From Acidobacteriota bacterium (GTDB lineage Bacteria; Acidobacteriota; Vicinamibacteria; Vicinamibacterales; 2-12-FULL-66-21): a stretch of 47,541 nucleotides of DNA. This document shows, piece after piece, positions 1-8,515 of this stretch. The stretch covers positions 1-47,541 of the forward strand of contig QHWT01000089.1 in the NCBI GenBank assembly GCA_003222675.1. Direction: 5' to 3'. Below the pieces are notes generated by a model. That model was not told the DNA's origin. It saw only the letters and a list, made by a program, of their open reading frames with translations, and did not search any database. The position numbers and the translations under genes are program-made. Every line of letters starts with the position of its first letter. The stretch's first letter is position 1.

Positions 1-887
1 AGATATTCGCGATTCCGTGCAGCGCTCTCCGCGGGCGTGCCCGTCGACGGCAACACGTCCTGCTCGACGACGAGCCACCCGTCGTACCCCGACGACTTGA
101 GCAAGCCGAGCACGGCGCGGAAATCCACCGATCCGCGCCCCAGCTCGCAGAACACCCCGTGGCGAACCGACTCCTGGTAATCCCACGCGTCGCGCGCCGC
201 CCGGAACTTCACGTCGGGATCGCAGTCCTTCAGGTGCATGTGCCACACGCGATCGCGCCAGCGTTCGAGCATCGTGACGGGGTTGCCGCCGCCAAACGCG
301 CAGTGCCCCGTGTCGAGGCAGAGGCCGACCAGCGACGGATCGGTCCGCGACATCAACTCGTCGATCTCGCGCGGCGTTTCGACGAAGGTCGCGCAGTGAT
401 GATGGAACACCGTGCGGAGTCCCGTCGCATCGCGCACGTCGCGCGCGATGCGGTCGGCGCCGCGCGCGAGCGTCGTCCAGCCGCGCTCGTCGAGACCCTG
501 GTCCGGCGTGATCCGCCCGGCGAGCCTGGTACGTTCCGGGTTTCTCGCGGTGTCATCGGACAGTACGACGAACGGCGAATCCCCCGCCGCGGCGAGCAGG
601 CGCGCGACACGGACGGCCGCTCGACTGCCCGCCGCGTGGTCCGTCTCGACACTCAAGCGCACGGGCACGAACGCACCGATCAGCGCGAGACTGCGGCGCG
701 CGACTTCTGCGCGCAGCGCGTCCGGCTCGGTCGGCATGAAGCCCCAGTCACCGAGCTCGGTGCCAAGGTACCCGGTCGCCGACATTTCATCGAGCACCTG
801 CGCGTAAGTGGGCGCGGGCCCGGCCCAGTCGAATTCCAGGGCGCCCCAGGAGCAGGGCGCATTCGCGATACGGACGGTCGATAGCAT
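1..887 (-). CDS. iolE: Inosose dehydratase (IolE), C-terminus beyond the window
   Basis: Partial gene read leftward from ATG at 887; about 295 residues are visible and the frame stays open at base 1. It is a xylose-isomerase-like TIM-barrel protein. Seen: NAPCSWG at residues 9-15, then FHHHCATFVETP, LCLDTGHCAFGGG, HMHLKDC, GRGSVDF and WLVVEQD, the ordered metal- and substrate-site motifs of the IolE/MocC family. The family dehydrates scyllo-inosose to 3D-trihydroxycyclohexane-1,2-dione in the cytoplasm, the second step of myo-inositol catabolism. It lies downstream of iolD on the same strand, with a 120-base gap holding two hairpins. The enzyme following IolG chemically is IolE, and its product is the IolD substrate, so the context agrees. 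Confidence in the family is high; only the end of the gene is unknown. Confidence 0.9.
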   Translation of the reverse strand, partial: MLSTVRIANAPCSWGALEFDWAGPAPTYAQVLDEMSATGYLGTELGDWGFMPTEPDALRAEVARRSLALIGAFVPVRLSVETDHAAGSRAAVRVARLLAAAGDSPFVVLSDDTARNPERTRLAGRITPDQGLDERGWTTLARGADRIARDVRDATGLRTVFHHHCATFVETPREIDELMSRTDPSLVGLCLDTGHCAFGGGNPVTMLERWRDRVWHMHLKDCDPDVKFRAARDAWDYQESVRHGVFCELGRGSVDFRAVLGLLKSSGYDGWLVVEQDVLPSTGTPAESAARNREY

Positions 888-905
888 GTCTGTGATGAAC
901 GGCTC

Positions 906-966
906 AGGGCGCCGGGTCTAAAGACCCGGCCTACGGTTGCAGTGCAGTTGTAGGGCCGACCTTCAG
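906..966. repeat. Dispersed hairpin element between iolD and iolE
   Basis: A perfect 8-base stem (GCCGGGTC, loop TAAA, GACCCGGC, 911-930) is followed by an imperfect second hairpin around GGCCGACCTTCAGGTCCGCC (about 944-963). The same GGGTC..GACCC hairpin recurs at 8503-8522, 35074-35087 and 44312-44329. Here it lies inside a same-strand gene pair, so it may attenuate iolE relative to iolD. That effect is inference. Confidence 0.7.
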
Positions 967-1007
967 GTCCGCCGCTATGAGCCGCCCTGAGTTCTGAGTC
1001 ATGAGCC

Positions 1008-2873
1008 TTACAGATAATCACGCACGCGGCGCCGCGCGTCTTCGTACGTTTCGCGGGCGGTTTGAACATTGGACAGCGGGGACACTTCGGCGACCGGAAC
1101 GTCCCACCACGAGTCGTATCCGGCGACGCGCTGCTCGCGGTCGACGGGGATCACGATGACGCTCACGCCCGCACGCTGCTTCGCGGACGCGAGCGCCCGT
1201 GTGATCTCGTCACGGCTCGTCGCACGTTCCGCGTGCGCTCCCATGGATGCGGCATTGGCGGCGAAATCGATCTCGACGGTCGATCCATCGAGCTCGCCCG
1301 ATGCGCTGCGGCGCCGGTAGCGGGTGCCGAAGCCGTCGCAGCCGACCGACTGCGAGAGGCCGCCGATGCTGGAGAACCCATGATTGTCGAGCAGCAGGAT
1401 CGTCAGCGTCAGCCCTTCCTGCACGGCTGTCGCGATCTCCTGCGCCATCATCAGGTACGATCCGTCGCCGACCATCACGTACACGTGGCGTTCGGGCTGC
1501 GCCATTTTCACGCCGAGCCCGCCCGCGATCTCGTATCCCATGCACGAGTAGCCGTATTCGAGGTGATACCCGCCCGGCGTGCGCGTCCGCCATAACTTGT
1601 GCAGGTCTCCGGGCAGACTCCCTGCCGCGCAGAGGACCACCGCGTTCGCATCGGCCGCCTCGTTGAGGAGCCCGATCACTTCACCCTGGCTGATCACAGG
1701 ACTGTGGTTCAGGTGATAGATGCGATCGACTTCCTGCTCCCACTGTCGCTTCTCGGAACACATCTCGGATGCATACGAAGCGCTGACGCGCCAGCCCGCG
1801 AGCGCCGCCTGCAGTTCCTCGAGCGAGACGCGCGCGTCGCCCACGAGCGGCAGGGCCGAGTGCTTCAACGCGTCGAGCTCCGTGACATTGATGGCGATGA
1901 ACCGGACGCGCTCGGCCGCAAATGCGCTCTTGGACGCGGTCGTGAAATCACTGAGCCGCGTGCCGACGACAATCACGACGTCGGCGTCGCGGGCGAGGCG
2001 ATTCGCCGCAGACGTGCCCGTCACGCCAACCGCGCCCACCGCCTGCGGGTGATCGAAGGGCAACGCGCCCTTGCCGGCCTGTGTCTCGCCCACCGGAACG
2101 CCCGTGGCTTCCGCGAAGGCACGCAACGCGCCGGTTGCTTCGCTGTAGAGCACGCCGCCGCCCGCGACGATGAACGGCCGCGAGGACTGGCGGATCGCCG
2201 CGGCAGCCGCGCCGACCGCGGCGCCGTCGGGACGATTGCGCCCGATCGTCCACGTGCGCGGCTCGAACAGGTTGGGGGCGAAGTCGAACGCCTCCGCCTG
2301 CACGTCCTGCGGAAACGCGAGCGTGACAGCGCCGGTGTCGGCCGGCGACGTCAGCACGCGCATCGCTTCGAGAAGCGCCGAGGGCAGCTGTTCGGGACGG
2401 TTGATTCGATCCCAGTAGCGCGAGATCGGCTTGAAGCAGTCGTTGACCGACGCGTCGCGCGACGCGGCGTACTCGAGCTGCTGCAGCACCGGGTCGGGAC
2501 GCCGGGTTGCAAAGATGTCACCCGGCAGCAGCAGGACCGGCAGCCGATTGATCGTCGCGCCGGCGGCGGCCGTAATCATGTTCGTCGCGCCCGGTCCGAT
2601 TGAGGTCGTACATGCCAGGGCCCGCATGCGGTTGCTCGCCTTCGCGAACGCGGCCGCGGTGTGCACCATCGCCTGTTCGTTACGCGGTACGAAAAACGGC
2701 AGGGGGGCGGGCCGATGCAGCAAGGCTTCGCCAATGCCGGCCACGTTGCCGTGCCCGAAAATCCCGAACACACCGGCGAAGAACGGATGCTCCCGTCCAT
2801 CACGGCGGACGTGCTGCGCGGCGAGGAACCGGAAGAGAGCCTGAGCGACGGTGAACCGGGGAGTTGCAGCCAT
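1008..2873 (-). CDS. iolD: 3D-(3,5/4)-trihydroxycyclohexane-1,2-dione hydrolase (IolD)
   Basis: A 621-residue thiamine-diphosphate enzyme of the acetolactate synthase superfamily, close to the usual IolD length. It opens the cyclic dione to 5-deoxy-D-glucuronate, the third step of inositol catabolism. Visible: an N-terminal PYR domain, a central domain (about 200-340), and a C-terminal TPP domain with GDGSYLMMAQEI followed about 30 residues on by DNHGFSSIGGLSQ (the GDG..N cofactor motif) and GFGTRYR, which is typical of IolD rather than acetolactate synthase. The ATG at 2873 fits the start MAATPRFTVAQALF. A promoter-like TTGCCC-N18-TAGACT lies 26-55 bases upstream. It is divergent from the ABC transporter, with iolE downstream. 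Confidence 0.93.
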   Translation of the reverse strand: MAATPRFTVAQALFRFLAAQHVRRDGREHPFFAGVFGIFGHGNVAGIGEALLHRPAPLPFFVPRNEQAMVHTAAAFAKASNRMRALACTTSIGPGATNMITAAAGATINRLPVLLLPGDIFATRRPDPVLQQLEYAASRDASVNDCFKPISRYWDRINRPEQLPSALLEAMRVLTSPADTGAVTLAFPQDVQAEAFDFAPNLFEPRTWTIGRNRPDGAAVGAAAAAIRQSSRPFIVAGGGVLYSEATGALRAFAEATGVPVGETQAGKGALPFDHPQAVGAVGVTGTSAANRLARDADVVIVVGTRLSDFTTASKSAFAAERVRFIAINVTELDALKHSALPLVGDARVSLEELQAALAGWRVSASYASEMCSEKRQWEQEVDRIYHLNHSPVISQGEVIGLLNEAADANAVVLCAAGSLPGDLHKLWRTRTPGGYHLEYGYSCMGYEIAGGLGVKMAQPERHVYVMVGDGSYLMMAQEIATAVQEGLTLTILLLDNHGFSSIGGLSQSVGCDGFGTRYRRRSASGELDGSTVEIDFAANAASMGAHAERATSRDEITRALASAKQRAGVSVIVIPVDREQRVAGYDSWWDVPVAEVSPLSNVQTARETYEDARRRVRDYL

Positions 2874-2898
2874 ACAAAAATCAGACGCGCGAACGCGG

Positions 2899-2928
2899 AG
2901 TCTAGCAGATCGCCCGAGCAGCGGGCAA
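2899..2928 (-). promoter_or_regulatory. Predicted sigma-70-type promoter of iolD-iolE
   Basis: On the minus strand, TTGCCC (2923-2928) and TAGACT (2899-2904) are separated by 18 bases. The predicted start of transcription near 2891 would give a leader of about 18 bases before the iolD ATG. Sequence match only. Confidence 0.5.
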
Positions 2929-2957
2929 AGGCCCGGCCGCCCTCGGCGGCCGGCCTA

Positions 2958-3025
2958 GTAACGAAGCTTCCGCGCGCACAGGACAATTCCGATCAATTTT
3001 CGATTTTCGGGCGAAGCTTCGTTAC
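2958..3025. promoter_or_regulatory. Paired palindromic operator candidate between iolD and the ABC transporter
   Basis: GTAACGAAGCTTC at 2958-2970 and its exact reverse complement GAAGCTTCGTTAC at 3013-3025 form a perfect 13-base inverted repeat with a 42-base interior. Each arm is most of the palindrome GTAACGAAGCTTCGTTAC, so these look like two regulator half-plus sites with centres 50 bases apart. The right copy overlaps a -10-like TACACT at 3023-3028 facing the transporter. The layout suits a repressor acting on both inositol arms, possibly by looping. No regulator gene is in view. Confidence 0.6.
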
Positions 3026-3043
3026 ACTGACCGCCTGCTTCGC

Positions 3044-4549
3044 ATGACGGATATGTCCCAGCCCGCACCGCTGCTGCAAATGCGAGGCATCTGCAAACAG
3101 TTTCCCGGCGTCCGCGCCCTGGACGAGGTGGCGTTCGAGCTGCAGCGTGGAGAGGTCCACGTGCTGCTCGGCGAGAACGGCGCGGGCAAGTCGACGCTGA
3201 TGCGCGTGCTCAGCGGCGCGTGCGCGCGCGATGCGGGCGAGATCCTGATCGATGGCCGTCCCGTCGCGCTGCACTCGCCGCGCGACGCGCAGGCGCTCGG
3301 CATCAGCACGATCTATCAGGAGTTCAATCTCGTTCCGCACCTCTCCGCCGCCGCGAATATCTTTCTCGGCCGCGAGCCGCTCGTCGGCGCCGGCATCATC
3401 AATCGGGGAAAGCTGCTCGCCGACGCCACGTCGCTGCTCCGCGGCCTCGGCACGACGATCGATCCCGGCGTCCGCGTGAAGCACCTCAGCGTCGCGGAGC
3501 AGCAGATGGTCGAGGTGGCGAAGGCGCTGTCGCTCGATGCACGCATCCTGATCATGGACGAGCCGACCTCCGCGCTGACCGAATCGGAGATCGACGAGCT
3601 GTTCAGCGCGATCGGAAGGCTGACGAAGCGCGGCGTCGCGGTGATCTACATCTCGCATCGCATGGAGGAGCTCGCGCGTGTCGGCCACCGCGCGACCGTG
3701 ATGCGCGACGGCCGGTATATCGCGACGCGCCCGCTGCCCTGCCCCATCCCGACCCTCGTGCGACTGATGGCGAACCGCGACATCACGCAGCACTTTCCCA
3801 CGCCGACTCGGAGACGCGGCGCGCCGCTGCTCCACGTCGAGGGCATCTCGCACCCGCCGCGGCTGCATGATGTGAGCTTCACGCTTCACCGCGGCGAGAT
3901 CCTCGGAGTGGCAGGGCTCCTCGGCGCGGGCCGCACGGAGCTCGCGCGCGCGATCGCCGGGGCCGACGTGCCCACCGCGGGACGCGTCGTGCTCGAAGGC
4001 CGTCCGCTGCGGGTGCGGGCTCCTTCCGATGCGATCCGCGCCGGCATCGGGCTCGTTCCCGAAGATCGCAAGCGCCACGGCTTCGTGCCGGGACAGAGCG
4101 TCGCGGCGAACCTCGCGCTGCCGCAGTTGCGCCGGCTCGCCCGCGCCGGAGTCGTCGATCGGCGCCGCGAGCGCGCGCTCGCGACGCGGTGGATCGAGGA
4201 GCTCAGGATCAAGACGCCCGATGCCTCAGCGCGCGTGCTGACGCTCAGCGGCGGCAACCAGCAGAAGGTCGTTCTCGGCAAATGGCTTGCGGCGGGGTCG
4301 GACGTTCTGATCGTCGACGAGCCGACGCGCGGCATCGACGTCGCGGCCAAGATGGAAATCTACCAGCTCCTCGATCGCCTTGCCGCTGACGGCGCGGGCA
4401 TCCTCATGATCTCGTCCGAGCTGCCCGAGATCCTCGGCATGAGCGATCGCGTGCTCGTCATGCACCAGGGACGCGTGCAGGCGGTGCTCGATGCACACGA
4501 AGCGACGCAAGAGCGCGTGCTCCAGGCGGCACTGGGGCTGGCCTCCTGA
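3044..4549 (+). CDS. Sugar ABC transporter ATPase (RbsA/IatA-like), probably for inositol
   Basis: A 501-residue protein with two ABC ATPase domains in tandem, the standard RbsA/XylG/MglA architecture. Domain 1 has Walker A GENGAGKST at 43-51, a signature-like LSVAEQQMVEVAKAL and Walker B LIMDEPTSAL. Domain 2 has the degenerate Walker A GLLGAGRTE usual for this family, a full LSGGNQQKVVLGKWL signature and VDEPTRGIDV. It energises uptake of a monosaccharide or polyol across the inner membrane. The start is ATG 3044, with ATG 3053 also possible. The stop overlaps the permease start (TGATG). Because iolG and iolB follow, inositol is the likely substrate; that is inferred from context. Confidence 0.92.
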   Translation: MTDMSQPAPLLQMRGICKQFPGVRALDEVAFELQRGEVHVLLGENGAGKSTLMRVLSGACARDAGEILIDGRPVALHSPRDAQALGISTIYQEFNLVPHLSAAANIFLGREPLVGAGIINRGKLLADATSLLRGLGTTIDPGVRVKHLSVAEQQMVEVAKALSLDARILIMDEPTSALTESEIDELFSAIGRLTKRGVAVIYISHRMEELARVGHRATVMRDGRYIATRPLPCPIPTLVRLMANRDITQHFPTPTRRRGAPLLHVEGISHPPRLHDVSFTLHRGEILGVAGLLGAGRTELARAIAGADVPTAGRVVLEGRPLRVRAPSDAIRAGIGLVPEDRKRHGFVPGQSVAANLALPQLRRLARAGVVDRRRERALATRWIEELRIKTPDASARVLTLSGGNQQKVVLGKWLAAGSDVLIVDEPTRGIDVAAKMEIYQLLDRLAADGAGILMISSELPEILGMSDRVLVMHQGRVQAVLDAHEATQERVLQAALGLAS

Positions 4550-5490
4550 TGCGGCATCGACTCTCCGCCTCAGGGCGCAGGCTCGGCACGCTTGCCGGCC
4601 TGTTCGGCCTCGGCGTGCTGCTGTGGGCGTTGACGCCGCATTTCCTCACCGTCTCGAACCTGCTCAACGTGCTCGAGCAGACCTCCATCAACGCGGTCAT
4701 TGCGGCCGGCATGACGTTCGTCATCATCTCGGCCGGGATCGATCTGTCAGTTGGCTCGCTGGTCGCGGTGGCCGGCGTCGTGCTCGCGAGCACGCTGCAT
4801 GCCGGCATGCCGATCACGATCGCGCTCGCGGCATCGCTGGCGGTAGGCTTCGCCTTCGGCCTGCTCAATGGCCTCGCCATCACCTGGGGACGGCTGCCGC
4901 CGTTCATCGCAACGCTTGGCATGATGAGCATCGCGCGCGGCTGCGCGCTGCTCTTCACGGAAGGACGGCCCGTCTCCGGATTCGATCCCGCGTTTCGGAG
5001 CATCGCAACCGCACGGCTCCTGGGCATCCCGGCACCCGTGTTCGTTACGATTGCCGTTTACCTGATGGCGCATTTCGTGCTGGCGGAAACGCGGTTCGGC
5101 CGATACGTCTATTCGATGGGGGGCAACGAGGAGGCGACGCGGTTGTCGGGCGTCAACGTGCGGCTGCACAAGACGCTCGTCTACGGCGTGTCGGGGCTCG
5201 CCAGCGCGGTCGCGGCGGTGCTGCTGACGGCGCGGCTCAACTCCGCGCAGCCGATCGCGGGCATTATGTACGAACTGGACGCGATTGCCGCGACGGTGAT
5301 CGGCGGCACCAGCCTGATGGGCGGCGAAGGCGGGCTCGGCGGTACTATCATCGGCGCGCTGATCATGGGCGTGCTGCGGAACGGACTGAACCTGCTCGGC
5401 GTCTCCTCCTTCGTCCAGCAGATCGTCATCGGCCTGGTCATCGTGTTCGCGGTATTGATTGACACAGTATTGAAAGCTCGAAAAGGCTGA
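4549..5490 (+). CDS. Sugar ABC transporter permease (RbsC-like)
   Basis: A 313-residue hydrophobic inner-membrane protein with about eight to ten predicted helices, of usual RbsC length. The family signature region is visible as AAGMTFVIISAGIDLSVGSLVAVAGV near residues 53-78, with NGLAITWGRLPPFIATLGM and VIGGTSLMGGEGGLGGTIIGALIMGVLRNGLNLL further on. It forms the translocation channel with the upstream ATPase and receives substrate from the downstream binding lipoprotein. Its ATG shares a base with the ATPase stop, implying translational coupling. The binding-protein gene starts 18 bases after its stop. Confidence 0.93.
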   Translation: MRHRLSASGRRLGTLAGLFGLGVLLWALTPHFLTVSNLLNVLEQTSINAVIAAGMTFVIISAGIDLSVGSLVAVAGVVLASTLHAGMPITIALAASLAVGFAFGLLNGLAITWGRLPPFIATLGMMSIARGCALLFTEGRPVSGFDPAFRSIATARLLGIPAPVFVTIAVYLMAHFVLAETRFGRYVYSMGGNEEATRLSGVNVRLHKTLVYGVSGLASAVAAVLLTARLNSAQPIAGIMYELDAIAATVIGGTSLMGGEGGLGGTIIGALIMGVLRNGLNLLGVSSFVQQIVIGLVIVFAVLIDTVLKARKG

Positions 5491-5508
5491 TACCGCAGGG
5501 AGCGATAC

Positions 5509-6483
5509 ATGCGCGCACTTCATCGTTCGATCCTTTACCCCGCTGTCGCCACGCTGGTTGCGCTGGCCGGCGGGTGCAACCGCGCCGCCGGAACCGGTAC
5601 CACCGGCCGGCCGCGGGTCGCGCTCGTCATGAAGACGTTGAACAACCCGTTCTTCATCGACATGCAGCGCGGCGCCGAAAAGGCCGCGAAGGATCTCGAC
5701 GTCGACCTCGTCGTGCAGGCGGCGGACCGTGAGACGGACGTCGAGCGGCAGATGCAGATCGTCGAGAACCTGATCCAGGCGCACGTCGGCGCCCTGGCGC
5801 TGACGCCATCCGGCTCGCGCGAGGTTGTCCCCGTCGTCGGCAAGGCGAACGCCGCAAAGATTCCGGTGGTCATCGTCGACACGCGCCTCGATCAGAAGGC
5901 GGCGACCGACGCCGGCGTGAAGACCGCGAGCTTCGTCGGTTCCGACAACTATCGCGGCGGACAGATCATCGGAGAGTACCTGGTGAAGGTTGCGAACGGG
6001 CGCGCGAAGGTCGCGATTCTCGAAGGCATCCCCGGGCACGAGACCGGCGATTCGCGCGTGCGCGGCTTCAAGGACGCGATCAAGGGTTCGCCCGGCGTCA
6101 CGATCGTCGCGTCGCAACCGGCCAACTGGGAACGCGACCAGGGGTTCAACGTGTTCCAGAACATTCTGCAGGCGCACGCCGATATCGACACCGTGTTCGC
6201 CTGCAATGACATCATGGCGCTCGGGGCGATCGAGGCCATCTCCGCGGCGGGCAAGGCAGGCCAGATTCGCGTGCTCGGCTTTGACGCGATCGACGACGCC
6301 AGGCGAGCGATCACCGACGGCAAGATGACGGCGACGGTGGCGCAGTATCCCGATGAAATGGGCCGCGCGGCGATCGAAGCCGCCGTGAAGGCGATGAAGG
6401 GCGAAGCGGTCCCTGCCGACATCGGCGTGCGCATCGGCTTGATTACGAAGGAGAACGCCGCCAGGGACAGCGACAAGAAATGA
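5509..6483 (+). CDS. Sugar-binding lipoprotein of ABC transporter (RbsB-like)
   Basis: 324 residues. A signal peptide ends in a lipobox with Cys23 (LVALAGGC), so the mature protein should be lipid-anchored at the periplasmic face. The rest is a type-1 periplasmic binding fold: RVALVMKTLNNPFFIDMQRGAEKAAKDL at the start of lobe 1, then SFVGSDNYRGGQIIGEYL, and FACNDIMALGAIEAI in lobe 2. The family captures ribose, xylose, galactose or inositol and hands it to the permease. GGGAG about nine bases upstream is a plausible ribosome binding site. Its stop overlaps the iolG start (ATGA), which ties uptake directly to inositol oxidation. Confidence 0.92.
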   Translation: MRALHRSILYPAVATLVALAGGCNRAAGTGTTGRPRVALVMKTLNNPFFIDMQRGAEKAAKDLDVDLVVQAADRETDVERQMQIVENLIQAHVGALALTPSGSREVVPVVGKANAAKIPVVIVDTRLDQKAATDAGVKTASFVGSDNYRGGQIIGEYLVKVANGRAKVAILEGIPGHETGDSRVRGFKDAIKGSPGVTIVASQPANWERDQGFNVFQNILQAHADIDTVFACNDIMALGAIEAISAAGKAGQIRVLGFDAIDDARRAITDGKMTATVAQYPDEMGRAAIEAAVKAMKGEAVPADIGVRIGLITKENAARDSDKK

Positions 6484-7493
6484 AGCTGAAGGTTGGATTG
6501 ATTGGTCTCGGGCGACTCGGGCGTGTCTACGCGCGCGACTTGTCGTCGCGCCTGGCTGAAACCGAGCTCGCGGCGGTAGCGGATACCGATGCGGAACTGG
6601 CGCGCACTATTGCCGCGGAATTCGAGGTGCCTCGATCGTATGGGCATCCGGAGGAACTGCTTGGCGACCGCGATGTCGACGCGGTCGTGATCGTCAGCCC
6701 CACGCACACGCACAAAGACGTGGTGATTGCCGCGGTGAAGGCGCGGAAGCCGACGTTCTGCGAAAAGCCGCTCGCGCTCTCGCTCGACGAATGTCGCGCG
6801 ATGGACTCGGCCGTCACAACGAGCGGCACGTTCTTCCAGATGGGATTCATGCGGCGGTTCGATCCCGGTTACGCGGCGGCGAAGAAGCAGATCCACGACG
6901 GACGGATCGGCCGGCCCGTCGTGTTCAAGTCCACTTCGCGCGATCCCTACAGGCCGAGTCTGGAATACGCAAATCCGGCGAGCAGCGGCGGCATCCTCGT
7001 CGATATGGGGATCCACGATTTCGATCTCGCGCGATGGTTCATGGGAGACGTGAGGACCGTCTCCGCAATCGGCGGCGTGCTGGCGTATCCGGAGATGGCG
7101 TCGATCGGCGACATCGACAACGCGATTGCCACGCTGATCTTCGCCGACGGGCGTCTCGGGGTCATCGATCTCACGCGCAACGGGATCTATGGGTACGACA
7201 TCACGACGGAGCTCCTGGGAACGGAGGGGACCGTGCGCGTCGGGTATCTGCGGGAAACGCCGTTGCTCACGATGACGAAGAACCACGTCGCGCACGACAC
7301 GGTGCCGTACTTCATGGAGCGGTTCGAACGCGCCTACACGCTGCAGCTGCAGAATTTCGCGCAGAATGTCCTCCACGATCGCGAGCCGCCGATAACGATC
7401 CGCGACGGTGTGGAAGCGCTGCGCGTCGCCCTCGCGGCCACCAAGGCGTACAAATCCGGGCAGGCGGTTGCGGTGGACTCAATCACGCGTTAG
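6480..7493 (+). CDS. iolG: myo-Inositol 2-dehydrogenase (IolG)
   Basis: A 337-residue GFO/IDH/MocA-family NAD-dependent oxidoreductase. Seen: a Rossmann motif GLIGLGRLGRVYARDL at the N-terminus, CEKPLALSLDECRAMD with the conserved EKP, and DMGIHDFDLARWFMG with the Asp/His pair used in catalysis. IolG oxidises myo-inositol to scyllo-inosose, the first step of the pathway. The ATG overlaps the stop of the binding protein by four bases. The family is certain; the substrate assignment rests on similarity to IolG and on the flanking transporter, iolB, iolD and iolE. Confidence 0.88.
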   Translation: MKLKVGLIGLGRLGRVYARDLSSRLAETELAAVADTDAELARTIAAEFEVPRSYGHPEELLGDRDVDAVVIVSPTHTHKDVVIAAVKARKPTFCEKPLALSLDECRAMDSAVTTSGTFFQMGFMRRFDPGYAAAKKQIHDGRIGRPVVFKSTSRDPYRPSLEYANPASSGGILVDMGIHDFDLARWFMGDVRTVSAIGGVLAYPEMASIGDIDNAIATLIFADGRLGVIDLTRNGIYGYDITTELLGTEGTVRVGYLRETPLLTMTKNHVAHDTVPYFMERFERAYTLQLQNFAQNVLHDREPPITIRDGVEALRVALAATKAYKSGQAVAVDSITR

Positions 7494-7571
7494 CCAGTTA
7501 TGCGGCGCACAACGAGAATTTTGTACTCGCACCCGAGCCGCATAATGGCCTTAGGCGCGCACGGCGCGCCT

Positions 7572-7639
7572 GCGAGGAGCGGAGCGTGGTGCAGGGGCCC
7601 CGCGAGCGACCAGCCGGGGTGTGGGGCGGCGCCCCACGT
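7572..7639 (-). repeat. Solitary inverted copy of the 77-base repeat
   Basis: This 68-base segment between iolG and iolB is the reverse-complement relative of the 77-base unit repeated three times at 25174-25403. Shared blocks are GCGAG(G)GAGCGG, CCCCGCGAGCGACC, and the hairpin GTGGGGC-3-GCCCCAC; the loop differs (GGC here, reading the same strand, versus GGA in the array). The hairpin at 7621-7637 ends just before the iolB ribosome binding site. Confidence 0.8.
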
Positions 7640-7651
7640 CAGTGAGGAGTC

Positions 7652-8515
7652 ATGGCGCGCACAGTGAAGCTTCGATCGCGCATCGCGGGACCGCGTGAGT
7701 CACGCGTGCTCGTCAGCATCACGCCGCAGCAGGCGGGCTGGCGCTACGTGCGGTTCAGCGTGCGGCAGATCGCCGCGCAGGACTCGTGGAGGGGAAGCAC
7801 GACCACCGAGGAGCTCTGCCTCGTGCTCCTCGAAGGACGCTGCCGTGTCTCGTGGGACGGCGTCGAGACGGACATCGGCCCACGCCGCGACGTCTTCAGC
7901 GGGTATCCGCACGCGGTCTACCTGCCGAAGAAGACGCCGTTCACCGTCGACGCGATCGAGCGAACGGTGATTGCCGACTGCCGCGCGCCGTCCACCGCCG
8001 CGCACCCGGCGCGCGTAATCACGCCGGAGGACTGCGGCTTCGAGATTCGCGGCGGCGGCAACGCGACACGTCAGATCGTCGACATCCTGCCCCCCGCGTT
8101 TCCTGCCGGCCGTTTGATGATCTGCGAGGTCTTCACGCCGAGCGGCAACTGGTCCAGCTATCCGCCGCACAAACACGACAAGCATACGCCGCCGTCGGAG
8201 GTCGATCTCGACGAGGTCTACTACTACCGCTTCAAGGACCCCGACGCGTATGGCATCCAGCGCTTGTATGGCCCGGGCGATCGCGGCGATCAGGCGGTGA
8301 CGGTACGCGGCGGGGATCTCGTCCTCGTGCGCGAGGGCTATCATCCGTTCGTCGCGGCGCACGGTTACGATGCGTACTACTTGAACGTGCTCGCCGGCAG
8401 CGCGCGCAGCATGGCCGCGAGTGACGACCCGAGATATGCGGGCTTCCGGGCACGATGGCCTGAGCCGGATCCGAGAGTGCCGGTGGTGCAGCCGCCCCGT
8501 AGGGCGGGTCTTTAG
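7652..8515 (+). CDS. iolB: 5-Deoxy-glucuronate isomerase (IolB)
   Basis: A 287-residue bicupin of the KduI/IolB family, near the usual length. It isomerises 5-deoxy-D-glucuronate to 2-deoxy-5-keto-D-gluconate, the step after IolD. Seen: QQAGWRYVRFSVRQI in the first cupin, then the metal-site stretch WSSYPPHKHDKHTPPSEVDLDEVYYYRF, which holds the conserved His/His/Glu ligands. GAGGAG lies just before the ATG. A 158-base gap after iolG carries a dispersed repeat. The last residues (PRRAGL) and the TAG stop are encoded by a dispersed GGGTCT..AGACCC hairpin, so the native C-terminus was probably slightly different before the element arrived. Confidence 0.92.
   Translation: MARTVKLRSRIAGPRESRVLVSITPQQAGWRYVRFSVRQIAAQDSWRGSTTTEELCLVLLEGRCRVSWDGVETDIGPRRDVFSGYPHAVYLPKKTPFTVDAIERTVIADCRAPSTAAHPARVITPEDCGFEIRGGGNATRQIVDILPPAFPAGRLMICEVFTPSGNWSSYPPHKHDKHTPPSEVDLDEVYYYRFKDPDAYGIQRLYGPGDRGDQAVTVRGGDLVLVREGYHPFVAAHGYDAYYLNVLAGSARSMAASDDPRYAGFRARWPEPDPRVPVVQPPRRAGL

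Noticed and set aside
4747-6177. A 476-codon frame antisense to the permease and binding protein
   Set aside because: Composition shadow of two well-supported genes.
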